Assembly: GCF_016864375.1 (NCBI RefSeq)
Contig: NZ_CP069355.1
Location: 744,001 to 808,000, forward strand
Length of the DNA: 64,000 bases
Reading direction: 5' to 3'
Source: Microvirga sp. VF16
GTDB lineage: Bacteria; Pseudomonadota; Alphaproteobacteria; Rhizobiales; Beijerinckiaceae
Positions 56,766-64,000 of this stretch are shown one piece after another (positions within the stretch are counted from its first letter, which is position 1; every line of letters starts with the position of its first letter). Both the position numbers and the translations under genes were made by a program. A model generated the notes under the pieces. That model was not told the origin of the DNA and ran no database searches. It saw nothing but the letters and a program-made list of their open reading frames with translations.

Positions 56766-57445
56766 TGGCCTGGACTCGTGAACAGATGGCCGCCCGTGCG
56801 GCCAAGGAACTGCGCGACGGCTTCTACGTGAATCTCGGCATCGGCATTCCGACGCTCGTGTCCAACTTCATTCCCAAGGGCATGCGCGTGCAGCTCCAGT
56901 CGGAGAACGGCATGCTGGGCATGGGGCCGTTCCCCTTCGAGGGCGAAGAGGACGCGGATCTCATCAACGCCGGCAAGCAGACGATCACCGAGCTGCCGAC
57001 CACGAGCTATTTCTCGTCTGCTGATTCCTTCGGCATGATCCGCGGCGGTCATATCGACCTGTCGATCCTCGGCGCCATGCAGGTGGCCCAGAACGGCGAT
57101 CTCGCCAACTGGATGATCCCCGGCAAGATGGTGAAGGGCATGGGCGGTGCCATGGACCTCGTGGCAGGCGTCAAGCGCGTGGTCGTGGTCATGGAGCATG
57201 TGGCGAAGGCTAAGGACGGCTCGGAGGATCCGAAGCTCCTGACAGAGTGCAATCTGCCGCTCACCGGCACCGGGGTGGTCGATCTGGTGATCACCGATCT
57301 CGGCGTCTTCTCCATCGACAAGAAGGGCGGCTCCGGCATGACCCTGATCGAGCTCGCCGACGGCGTCTCGGTCGAGGAGATCAAAGCCAAGACGGCAGCG
57401 GACTTCAAGGTTGCCCTGAACGGCGGCCAGTCCAAGGCGGGCTGA
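56765..57445 (+). CDS. scoB: 3-oxoacid CoA-transferase subunit B (copy 2)
   Basis: A 226-residue beta subunit with catalytic Glu47 in LQSENGMLGMGP. It differs from copy 1 at few residues (for example PFPFEGEED for PFPYEGEED, LIELADGVSVEEIK for LIKLAEGVTVDEIK) and ends in QSKAG. The DNA differs more than the protein, mainly in third positions, so this half was not part of the recent conversion tract seen in scoA. It transfers CoA from succinyl-CoA to acetoacetate. Confidence 0.94.
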   Translation: MAWTREQMAARAAKELRDGFYVNLGIGIPTLVSNFIPKGMRVQLQSENGMLGMGPFPFEGEEDADLINAGKQTITELPTTSYFSSADSFGMIRGGHIDLSILGAMQVAQNGDLANWMIPGKMVKGMGGAMDLVAGVKRVVVVMEHVAKAKDGSEDPKLLTECNLPLTGTGVVDLVITDLGVFSIDKKGGSGMTLIELADGVSVEEIKAKTAADFKVALNGGQSKAG

Positions 57446-57536
57446 GCCGGATGTGCAGACTCGAAACGGTCACTCGACCAAAATAGCCGTACAGCCAAAT
57501 CCCGGCCTTCCGCAACTCCTGGATGAGAGAACTACC

Positions 57537-60500
57537 ATGAGTCGTATGCCTCCTCTTGATCCGGCCGACGTCAGCAATCCAATGCTCCAATGTTGCAATC
57601 ACGAGCGGCAGCAATTAGTGAGCTCCCGGTTAAGTTGGCTCGACAACCTCTTTGGGCGGGTCCCCTCCGAGTACGTGAACTCCTACTCACCCAAATCCCT
57701 GACAGATCTCGCTGCGGTCGCCTTCGAGCATCTCAAGGCCTCCCGCACCACGGAAGGTGCGGATATCCACCTTCACGACGTGGAGATCGAGCGCGAGGGG
57801 CGCCGCCAGGACGTGACGGTGCTCGAGATCGTCAACGACAACATGCCCTTCCTGCTCGACTCGACCCTCGCCGAGATCGTCGACCAGGGATACGACCCGC
57901 TGCTCGTCGCCCATCCGATCCTGGCCGTGGAGCGGGACGCCGGCGGCGCCCTGGTCCGTCTCGTGGGCGAGGCCACAGCGGCCCTGCGGCTGGGCGTGAA
58001 GCGCGAAAGCTTCCTTCATATCCATCTGCCGCGCATCGACGATCCGGAGGCCCGCACCCGCCTGGTCGAATCCATGCGCCGGGTTCACAGCGACGTGGCG
58101 CTGGCCGTGCATGACTGGCCGGGCATGCGCGCCCGCGTGACCGAGATCGTGCACACCTACCGCCTCAATCCGCCGCCGCTGCCGGAGGACGAGGTGAAGG
58201 AGGCCATCGCCTTCCTCGACTGGATCGCCCGCGACAACTTCACGTTCTTAGGACTGCGCGAGTACCGCCTGCCGTCCGGCGACACGGCCGCCGATCCGGT
58301 GGAGGGCTCGGGGCTCGGCCTCCTGCGCGATCCGTCCGTGCGCGTGCTGCGGCGCGGCCGCGAGCTGGTTTCCATGTCGCCGGAGATCCGCGCCTTCCTA
58401 GCGCGTCCGCAGGCCCTCATCATCACCAAGGCGAATGTGAAATCCCGCGTCCACCGCCGGGCGCATCTCGATTACATCGGGATCAAGCTTTTCGACGGCA
58501 ACGGCCATCTGCAAGGCGAGCTCCGCATCGTCGGCCTGTTTACTGCTAGCGCTTACACCAACACCACCGGCGAGGTGCCGTATCTCCGCCACAAGGTGGC
58601 GAAGGTCACCAGCCGCGCTGGCTTCGACCCGGCGAGCTATGCCGGTCGCGCGCTTCTCAACGTGCTCGAGAATTACCCGCGCGACGAGCTGTTCCAGATC
58701 GACGAGGACACGCTCTACCATTTCGCCATCGACATCATGAATCTGTCGGAGCGACCTCGGGTGCGGGCGCTCGCGCGCGCCGACGAGTTCGACCGCTTCG
58801 TGTCCGTGCTCGTGTTCGTGCCCAAGGACCGCTATGACACCCAGGCGCGCACGCGCATCGGCCAGTTCCTCGCCAGCATCTACGGAGGCCGCGTCTCCGC
58901 CTCCTATCCGTCCTATCCGGAAGGGCCGCTCGCGCGCACCCACTACATCATCGGCCGCGACGAGGGGCAGACCCCGCAGGTGTCGCGCGAGACCCTGGAG
59001 AAGGGCATCTCGTCCATCGTGCGCACCTGGAGCGATGCCCTGCGCGACGCGCTCGACGCCTCCGTCGGCGGCGCCCGGGCGCGGGCGCTCGCATCCCGCT
59101 ACGGCGAGGCGTTCAGCGCCGCCTATCGCGAGGCCTTCGGGGCCGAGCAGGTGATCCAGGACATCAGCCTGCTGGAGCAGCTCTCGGAGGCACGGCCCCG
59201 GGCGGTCGATCTCTACCGCCGCGAGGGTGACGGTGAGACCCGTGTGAACCTGAAGGTCTTCTCGCTCAACGTCGCGCTGCCCCTGTCGGATCGCGTGCCG
59301 CTCCTGGAGAACCTCGGCTTCAGCGTGGTGAACGAGCGAACCTACCGTGTGGCGTTTACGGGCTCCGACCGGGTGTGGCTGCATGACATGACCCTGGAGC
59401 GCGCCGCGGGCGGGACGATCCAGATCGACGAGATCCAGGCGCTGATCGAGGCGGCGCTGCTCGCGCTGTTCAGGGGGCTGGCGGAATCCGACGGCTTCAA
59501 CCGCCTGGTGCTCGAGGCTGGCCTCGGCTGGCACGACGTCGCCATGATCCGCGCGTTCGGCCGCTATCTGCGTCAGATCCAGGTCACCTACGCGCAGGAT
59601 TACATCGCCGAAACGCTGGCGCGCCACGGCGCCATCGTGGCCGATCTCGTCAAACTCTTCTATGCCCGCTTCGATCCGCGGCACGAGAAGGGTCGCGAGG
59701 CCGGCGAGGCTTCAATCCGCGAGCGGATCGAGGAGCAGCTGAAGCAGGTCATCAGCCTCGACGATGATCGGATCCTGCGCCGCTTCGTCAACCTGATCGA
59801 TGCGGCGACACGCACCAACTTCTTCCAGCTTGAAGACAACGGCCTGCCGCGCCAGACCATCGCGTTCAAGTTCGAATGCGCCAAGGTCGAAGGTCTGCCG
59901 CTGCCCCGGCCTCTCTACGAGATCTTCGTCTACTCGCCCCGGGTCGAGGGCGTGCATCTGCGCTTCGGCAAGGTGGCGCGCGGCGGCCTGCGCTGGTCCG
60001 ACCGGCCGCAGGATTTCCGCACCGAGGTGCTCGGCCTCGTCAAGGCGCAGCAGGTCAAGAACGCCGTGATCGTGCCGGTGGGCGCCAAGGGCGGCTTCGT
60101 GCCCAAGCTCCTGCCGCCGGCGAGCGACCGGCAGGCCTGGCTGGCGGAAGGAACCGAGAGCTACCGCATCTTCGTGCGCACGATGCTGCAGCTCACCGAC
60201 AACATCGTCGGCGACAGCATCGTCCCGCCGCCGGATACGGTGCGCCACGACGGCGACGATCCCTACCTCGTGGTCGCGGCCGACAAGGGCACGGCCACCT
60301 TCTCCGACACGGCGAACGCGCTCTCCATCGAGAAGGGCCACTGGCTCGGCGATGCCTTCGCATCGGGCGGCAGCCAGGGCTACGACCACAAGAAGATGGG
60401 CATCACGGCCCGCGGCGCCTGGGAGGCAGTAAAGCGCCACTTCCGCGAGATCGACATCGACATCCAGACCACCCCCGTGACGGTGGCGGCCGTGGGCGAC

Positions 60501-62369
60501 ATGTCGGGCGACGTGTTCGGCAACGGCATGCTGCTGTCCCGTGCCCTCAAGCTCGTGGCCGCCTTCGACCATCGCGACATCTTCCTCGATCCGAACCCGG
60601 ATCCGGAAGCGACGTATCGGGAGCGCGAGCGTCTGTTCAATTTAGCCAGATCCAGCTGGCAGGATTACGACAAGGCGTTGATCTCGGCGGGCGGCGGCGT
60701 GTTCTCGCGCAGCGCGAAATCGATCCCTCTCTCGGCCGAGGTACGCGCGATGCTCGACCTCGACAAGCCGGAAGCCACGCCGGCGGAGGTGATGAACGCC
60801 ATCCTGAAAGCCCGCGTCGATCTGCTCTGGTTCGGCGGCATCGGCACCTATGTGCGCGCCTCGTCCGAGACCGACGAGCAGGTGGGCGACCGCGCCAACG
60901 ATGCGATCCGCATCACCGGTCCCGACCTGCGCGCCAAGGTGATCGGCGAAGGCGCCAATCTCGGTATGACCCAGCGCGGCCGCATCGAGGCGGCGCAGAA
61001 GGGCGTTCGCCTCAACACGGATGCCATCGACAACTCGGCGGGCGTGAACACCTCCGACGTGGAGGTGAACATCAAGATCGCGCTCACCACGCCGGAGCGG
61101 GACGGACGCCTCTCGGACGAGCAGCGCAATGTCTTGCTCGCGGAGATGACCGAGGACGTTGCGGCCCTCGTGCTGCGCAACAACTACCTGCAGACCCTGG
61201 CGCTGTCGCTCTCCGAGCAGCGGGGCCTCGCCGATCTCGGCTTTGCCCGCCGGCTCATGCACATGCTGGAGGCGCAAGGCCGCCTCAACCGCGCGGTGGA
61301 ATACCTGCCCGACGACTCGACGCTCACCGAGCGTGCCCGCCGGGGCGAGGCGCTCACGCGGCCGGAGCTCGCGATCCTGCTGGCCTATGCCAAGCTCTCC
61401 CTGCACGATGCCCTGCTCGACAGCGCCGTGCCGGACGATCCGTATCTCGGCAAGGAGCTGGAGCGCTACTTCCCGGCCGAGATGCGCGAGCGCTTCCCGG
61501 ATGCGATCGCGGGCCATCGCCTGCGGCGCGAGATCATCGCCACGCAGCTTGCCAACGCGATCATCAACCGGGGCGGGCCGACCATGGTGGCGCGCCTCGT
61601 CGACCAGACCGGCGCGGATGCCCCCACCATCGCGGCGGCCTATGCGGCCACCCGCGACTCCTTCGGCCTCACCGAGATGAACCTCGCCATCGACGCCCTC
61701 GACGGCGTCGTGCCGGGCGGGGTTCAGCTGCGCCTCTACGGCGAACTGCAGGACCTGCTCATGAACCGGATCGTCTGGTTCATCCGCAACGTGGATTTCA
61801 CCAACCACTCCCTGGACCAGATCATCGGCACCTACCGGGCCGGCATTGCGGAAGTCGAGCAGAGCCTCGAGAATGCGCTCTCGCCCGAAGCCAAGGCGGT
61901 GTGGGATGCGCGCATGAAGGCGCTGGCGGATGAGGGCGTTCGCGAGGAGCTGGCGCGGCGCATCGCGTCGCTCCCCGATCTCGTGGCGGCGCCCGACATC
62001 GTGCAGACGGCGCAGAAGACGGACAAGCCCGTCGCCGACATCGCTTGCACCCACTTCGCGCTGGAGGCCTCCTTCCGCCTCGGCGCGCTCATCGGCGCGG
62101 CCCAGCAGATCACCGTCAGCGACTATTTCGACCGCCTGGCGCTCGACCGCGCCATCGACAGCATCGCCTATGCCCATCGCGGCCTGACCGCCGAGGTTGC
62201 GTCGCAGGACGTGTCCGGCATCGAGGCGGTGCGCGCCTGGAGCGAGAAGCGCGGTGCCGACGTCAACCGCATCAGAAGCGCGGTCGACGGCATCGTCACC
62301 TCCGGCCTGACCCTGTCGAAGATCACCGTGGCGGCAAGCCTGCTCGGCGATCTTGCTAGAACAAACTGA
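57537..62369 (+). CDS. NAD-specific glutamate dehydrogenase, large (180-kDa) type
   Basis: A 1610-residue protein, the full length of the L-GDH180 family found in Proteobacteria and Actinobacteria. The N-terminal half has ACT-like regulatory segments; the central catalytic part shows GKVARGGLRWSDRPQDFRTE and KNAVIVPVGAKGGFV, and further on ADKGTATFSDTANALS and GGSQGYDHKKMGITARGAWE. It deaminates glutamate to 2-oxoglutarate for catabolism. I chose the ATG at 57537; the frame is open 84 bases further up. It follows scoB by 91 bp. Very long antisense and out-of-frame open frames cover it and are composition artefacts. Confidence 0.96.
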   Translation: MSRMPPLDPADVSNPMLQCCNHERQQLVSSRLSWLDNLFGRVPSEYVNSYSPKSLTDLAAVAFEHLKASRTTEGADIHLHDVEIEREGRRQDVTVLEIVNDNMPFLLDSTLAEIVDQGYDPLLVAHPILAVERDAGGALVRLVGEATAALRLGVKRESFLHIHLPRIDDPEARTRLVESMRRVHSDVALAVHDWPGMRARVTEIVHTYRLNPPPLPEDEVKEAIAFLDWIARDNFTFLGLREYRLPSGDTAADPVEGSGLGLLRDPSVRVLRRGRELVSMSPEIRAFLARPQALIITKANVKSRVHRRAHLDYIGIKLFDGNGHLQGELRIVGLFTASAYTNTTGEVPYLRHKVAKVTSRAGFDPASYAGRALLNVLENYPRDELFQIDEDTLYHFAIDIMNLSERPRVRALARADEFDRFVSVLVFVPKDRYDTQARTRIGQFLASIYGGRVSASYPSYPEGPLARTHYIIGRDEGQTPQVSRETLEKGISSIVRTWSDALRDALDASVGGARARALASRYGEAFSAAYREAFGAEQVIQDISLLEQLSEARPRAVDLYRREGDGETRVNLKVFSLNVALPLSDRVPLLENLGFSVVNERTYRVAFTGSDRVWLHDMTLERAAGGTIQIDEIQALIEAALLALFRGLAESDGFNRLVLEAGLGWHDVAMIRAFGRYLRQIQVTYAQDYIAETLARHGAIVADLVKLFYARFDPRHEKGREAGEASIRERIEEQLKQVISLDDDRILRRFVNLIDAATRTNFFQLEDNGLPRQTIAFKFECAKVEGLPLPRPLYEIFVYSPRVEGVHLRFGKVARGGLRWSDRPQDFRTEVLGLVKAQQVKNAVIVPVGAKGGFVPKLLPPASDRQAWLAEGTESYRIFVRTMLQLTDNIVGDSIVPPPDTVRHDGDDPYLVVAADKGTATFSDTANALSIEKGHWLGDAFASGGSQGYDHKKMGITARGAWEAVKRHFREIDIDIQTTPVTVAAVGDMSGDVFGNGMLLSRALKLVAAFDHRDIFLDPNPDPEATYRERERLFNLARSSWQDYDKALISAGGGVFSRSAKSIPLSAEVRAMLDLDKPEATPAEVMNAILKARVDLLWFGGIGTYVRASSETDEQVGDRANDAIRITGPDLRAKVIGEGANLGMTQRGRIEAAQKGVRLNTDAIDNSAGVNTSDVEVNIKIALTTPERDGRLSDEQRNVLLAEMTEDVAALVLRNNYLQTLALSLSEQRGLADLGFARRLMHMLEAQGRLNRAVEYLPDDSTLTERARRGEALTRPELAILLAYAKLSLHDALLDSAVPDDPYLGKELERYFPAEMRERFPDAIAGHRLRREIIATQLANAIINRGGPTMVARLVDQTGADAPTIAAAYAATRDSFGLTEMNLAIDALDGVVPGGVQLRLYGELQDLLMNRIVWFIRNVDFTNHSLDQIIGTYRAGIAEVEQSLENALSPEAKAVWDARMKALADEGVREELARRIASLPDLVAAPDIVQTAQKTDKPVADIACTHFALEASFRLGALIGAAQQITVSDYFDRLALDRAIDSIAYAHRGLTAEVASQDVSGIEAVRAWSEKRGADVNRIRSAVDGIVTSGLTLSKITVAASLLGDLARTN

Positions 62370-62554
62370 CCCTGCCTACGGATACCTTGGAAGTTCAGTT
62401 TAAACCGTTGGGCTGGTTCTCGGGATCGTGGTGCAGGGGATTGATTGATCCGCTGAACGCAATGAAAGCGGGTTCATGATAATCTGTCCGCTTGGCTTAA
62501 TGAGGGGGCTGGACAATCGGGTGGGGCCATCCGAAGGGGCAAGACAGCCGACCG
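62370..62554. other. Intergenic region after glutamate dehydrogenase
   Basis: No gene is seen. The end near 62507 (GGGGCTGGACAATC) looks like the left end of the degraded IS5-type element that follows. Confidence 0.35.
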
Positions 62555-62790
62555 CTTTGACTCCGATCTGAGCGATGCGGAGTGAGCGATCTTGGCCCCG
62601 CTCCTCTCCCCCAACCACCCGCCGTGGGCCCCCGCAAACACGACATGCGGCTTGTGCTGTACATCCTGCGCTGCGGTGATCCCTGGCATCTGCTACCCCA
62701 TGAGTATTCGCGATGGCTAAGCGTGTACGATCACCTTCGGCGGAGGTGTCAACGAGGCACCTATCTCGGGCACAAATCAGACCAAAGCTA
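62555..62790 (+). pseudogene. IS5-type transposase, N-terminal remnant
   Basis: FDSDLSDAE-stop-AILAPLLSP and, in the next frame, RKHDMRLVLYILRCGDPWHLL followed by HEYSRWLSVYDHLRRRCQRGT match the start of an IS5-family transposase. There is a stop where Trp is expected, then a frameshift, and nothing after about 75 codons. It is a different subgroup from the element at 54681-55386. Confidence 0.7.
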
Positions 62791-63176
62791 GTGTTAGCTC
62801 GATCCATGGGCCAGCAGAGCTTATTCATAAGAATTTATCACCGCATCATAATACACGGGCTGTTTTCATGCAGTCCTTCATTACCCAATATCGATGTCAC
62901 GGCGAGATCAAACAGCCGCTCGTGGCCCGATCGCTGGTGTGCAGTGTAGAATATTTGGCGAGATGATGACATGCATTCACAAGTATACTTGGCGCAGACG
63001 GGGCTGTTGAACTCATTGGGCATGAGGGGGCAGCTAACAACACCCGAATATCGAATGATTGTATTCGAGGTTGCCAGAACTTGCTCCGTCGGCTCCCACA
63101 TCATCTATAATTTATAGGAAACCACGGACCCTGCCTGCGCAACCTTGGCTGCCTTTCCGAAATAGGAGATCTTGTC
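62791..63176. other. Region upstream of the hydantoinase gene
   Basis: No coding frame is convincing. It is AT-richer than the genes around it. The last bases give an AGGAG ribosome site seven bases before the GTG start of the next gene. Confidence 0.4.
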
Positions 63177-64000
63177 GTGGAGTCGAATTGCCCATCGAAG
63201 GTTGTTGCACCCTGGAGGATCGGGGTGGATGTTGGTGGAACCTTTACAGACCTTGTCCTCATCGATGCGGACGGATTTCTCCTTCCTATCAAATCCCCTT
63301 CCAATCCTGCTAACCCGGCACTGGGGGTGCTGCGGGCGGTAGATAGATGTGCCGAGCAACTCGGAATGACTGCGGAACAGTTACTTCAGGGTTGCTCTAG
63401 CTTTGTGCATGGTACAACGGTCGCCACAAACATACTTTTAGAAAGAAACGGTGCAAACGTTGGGCTGCTTGTGACCAGCGGGTTCAGAGACACATTGGAG
63501 ATACGTCGCGGCTATCGCGAGCTACCTTGGGATCACCGTTCGCCCTGGCAAGATGTAATTGTTCCGAGAAAACTGCGAATAGCTGTAGAGGAGCGCCTGA
63601 GATCCGATGGATCCGTGGTCACGCCATTGGATGAGCGCACCATTTATGAGGCTGCCAGGATTTTTGAGCAAAACCACATCCAATCTATCGCCATCTGCTT
63701 CCTTCACTCTTATAGGAATCCTGCACACGAAGATCGATGCGGTGAGATCCTAGAGCGGGTTCTGCCGAGAACCTTCATTTCGAAGTCGAGTAGTCTAGCC
63801 CCGATCTTAGGGGAGTTTGAACGTACCTCGACTGCCGTCGCTAACGCATACATAGCCCCAAAAGTCATACCTTATCTAACGCAGTTGAATAGTGAGTTGC
63901 GCAGACGAGGACTTGATAACGAGATGTTACTGGTCCAAAGCAACGGCGGGGCCGTTCCCGTGAAGCAGATTACAGAACAACCGATCACTTTGGCCTTGTC
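63177..64000 (+). CDS. Hydantoinase A/5-oxoprolinase family protein, N-terminal part (3' end outside the window)
   Basis: From a GTG at 63177, preceded by AGGAG, the frame is open to the end of the window (274 residues). WRIGVDVGGTFTDLVLIDADG is the N-terminal ATP-binding signature of HyuA/OplA, and SFVHGTTVATNILLERNGANVGLL, FRDTLEIRRGYRE and EFERTSTAVANAYIAPKV are all typical. These proteins are the ATP-dependent large subunit for opening hydantoins or 5-oxoproline, or the carboxylase subunit for acetone or acetophenone; a HyuB partner is expected next. It adds another cyclic-amide enzyme to the window. Confidence 0.9.
   Translation, partial: MESNCPSKVVAPWRIGVDVGGTFTDLVLIDADGFLLPIKSPSNPANPALGVLRAVDRCAEQLGMTAEQLLQGCSSFVHGTTVATNILLERNGANVGLLVTSGFRDTLEIRRGYRELPWDHRSPWQDVIVPRKLRIAVEERLRSDGSVVTPLDERTIYEAARIFEQNHIQSIAICFLHSYRNPAHEDRCGEILERVLPRTFISKSSSLAPILGEFERTSTAVANAYIAPKVIPYLTQLNSELRRRGLDNEMLLVQSNGGAVPVKQITEQPITLAL

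Noticed and set aside
60642..62177. 511-codon minus-strand open frame and a 685-codon plus-strand frame (59876-61933) inside the glutamate dehydrogenase gene
   Set aside because: Both are low-complexity, Arg/Gly/Ala-rich translations in the wrong frames of a high-GC gene with complete family motifs.

Overview
The window looks like an accessory region (plasmid, chromid or genomic island) of an alphaproteobacterium of the Hyphomicrobiales, for example a Microvirga, Methylobacterium or Rhizobium relative. This is inferred from the high-GC coding style, the 1610-residue NAD-type glutamate dehydrogenase, Rhizobium-style ectoine catabolism genes, Lrp/AsnC regulators and the family mix of insertion sequences (IS1380, IS21, IS110, IS256, IS5). 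I could not run a search, so the genus is a guess. No rRNA, tRNA, CRISPR array, phage structural gene or replication origin was recognised.

Layout. 1-2955: tail of an ectoine degradation operon (doeA end, M20 deacetylase, eutA, Lrp regulator). 3461-4816: IS1380 transposase. 5308-8851: a second, similar Lrp gene divergent from an aldehyde dehydrogenase and a class III aminotransferase (doeC/doeD-like); together with the first block this makes a near-complete ectoine route to aspartate, split by the IS. 8992-16463: alanine and ketone-body module (alanine racemase, D-amino acid dehydrogenase, scoAB copy 1, small unknown gene, citrate synthase, alanine dehydrogenase). 16464-18876: Crp/Fnr regulator, two sRNA-like transcripts ending in strong terminators. 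18877-21522: complete IS21 element with a 7-bp target duplication. 21606-24708: divergent aldehyde dehydrogenase and M20 deacylase. 24962-25500: gene debris (ETF-QO tail fused to a foreign start, ppdK head). 26034-35917: peptide-type ABC importer operon, AtzG-like small protein, amidase and a dimethylformamidase-like protein. 36400-40399: IS110, broken IS110, broken IS256, broken P4-type primase and a gene with a nonsense codon. 41069-54020: two PotD-like binding proteins with one importer, cyclic amidohydrolase, M20 deacylase, AraC regulator, BKACE, a beta-amino-acid-type aminotransferase and a hotdog thioesterase. 54355-55967: debris (OppF tail, IS5, IS110 head, gamma-carbonic anhydrase tail). 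56028-62369: scoAB copy 2 and NAD-glutamate dehydrogenase. 62555-62790: IS5-type debris. 63177-64000: start of a hydantoinase A/oxoprolinase gene running off the window.

How it fits together. Most intact genes import or degrade nitrogen-containing carbon sources (ectoine, alanine, amides, probably an N-acyl or cyclic beta-amino acid) and feed aspartate, pyruvate, acetoacetate and glutamate into central metabolism. The most interesting block is 41-57 kb. The aminotransferase resembles beta-phenylalanine aminotransferases, whose product is a beta-keto acid; BKACE enzymes split beta-keto acids with acetyl-CoA into acetoacetate plus a new acyl-CoA; the thioesterase can release that acyl-CoA, and scoAB can activate the acetoacetate. 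This gives a coherent, apparently undescribed, beta-amino acid pathway. Two of its units carry a shared 72-bp promoter block with direct repeats 21 bp apart, the layout expected for an AraC-family activator encoded in the same cluster.
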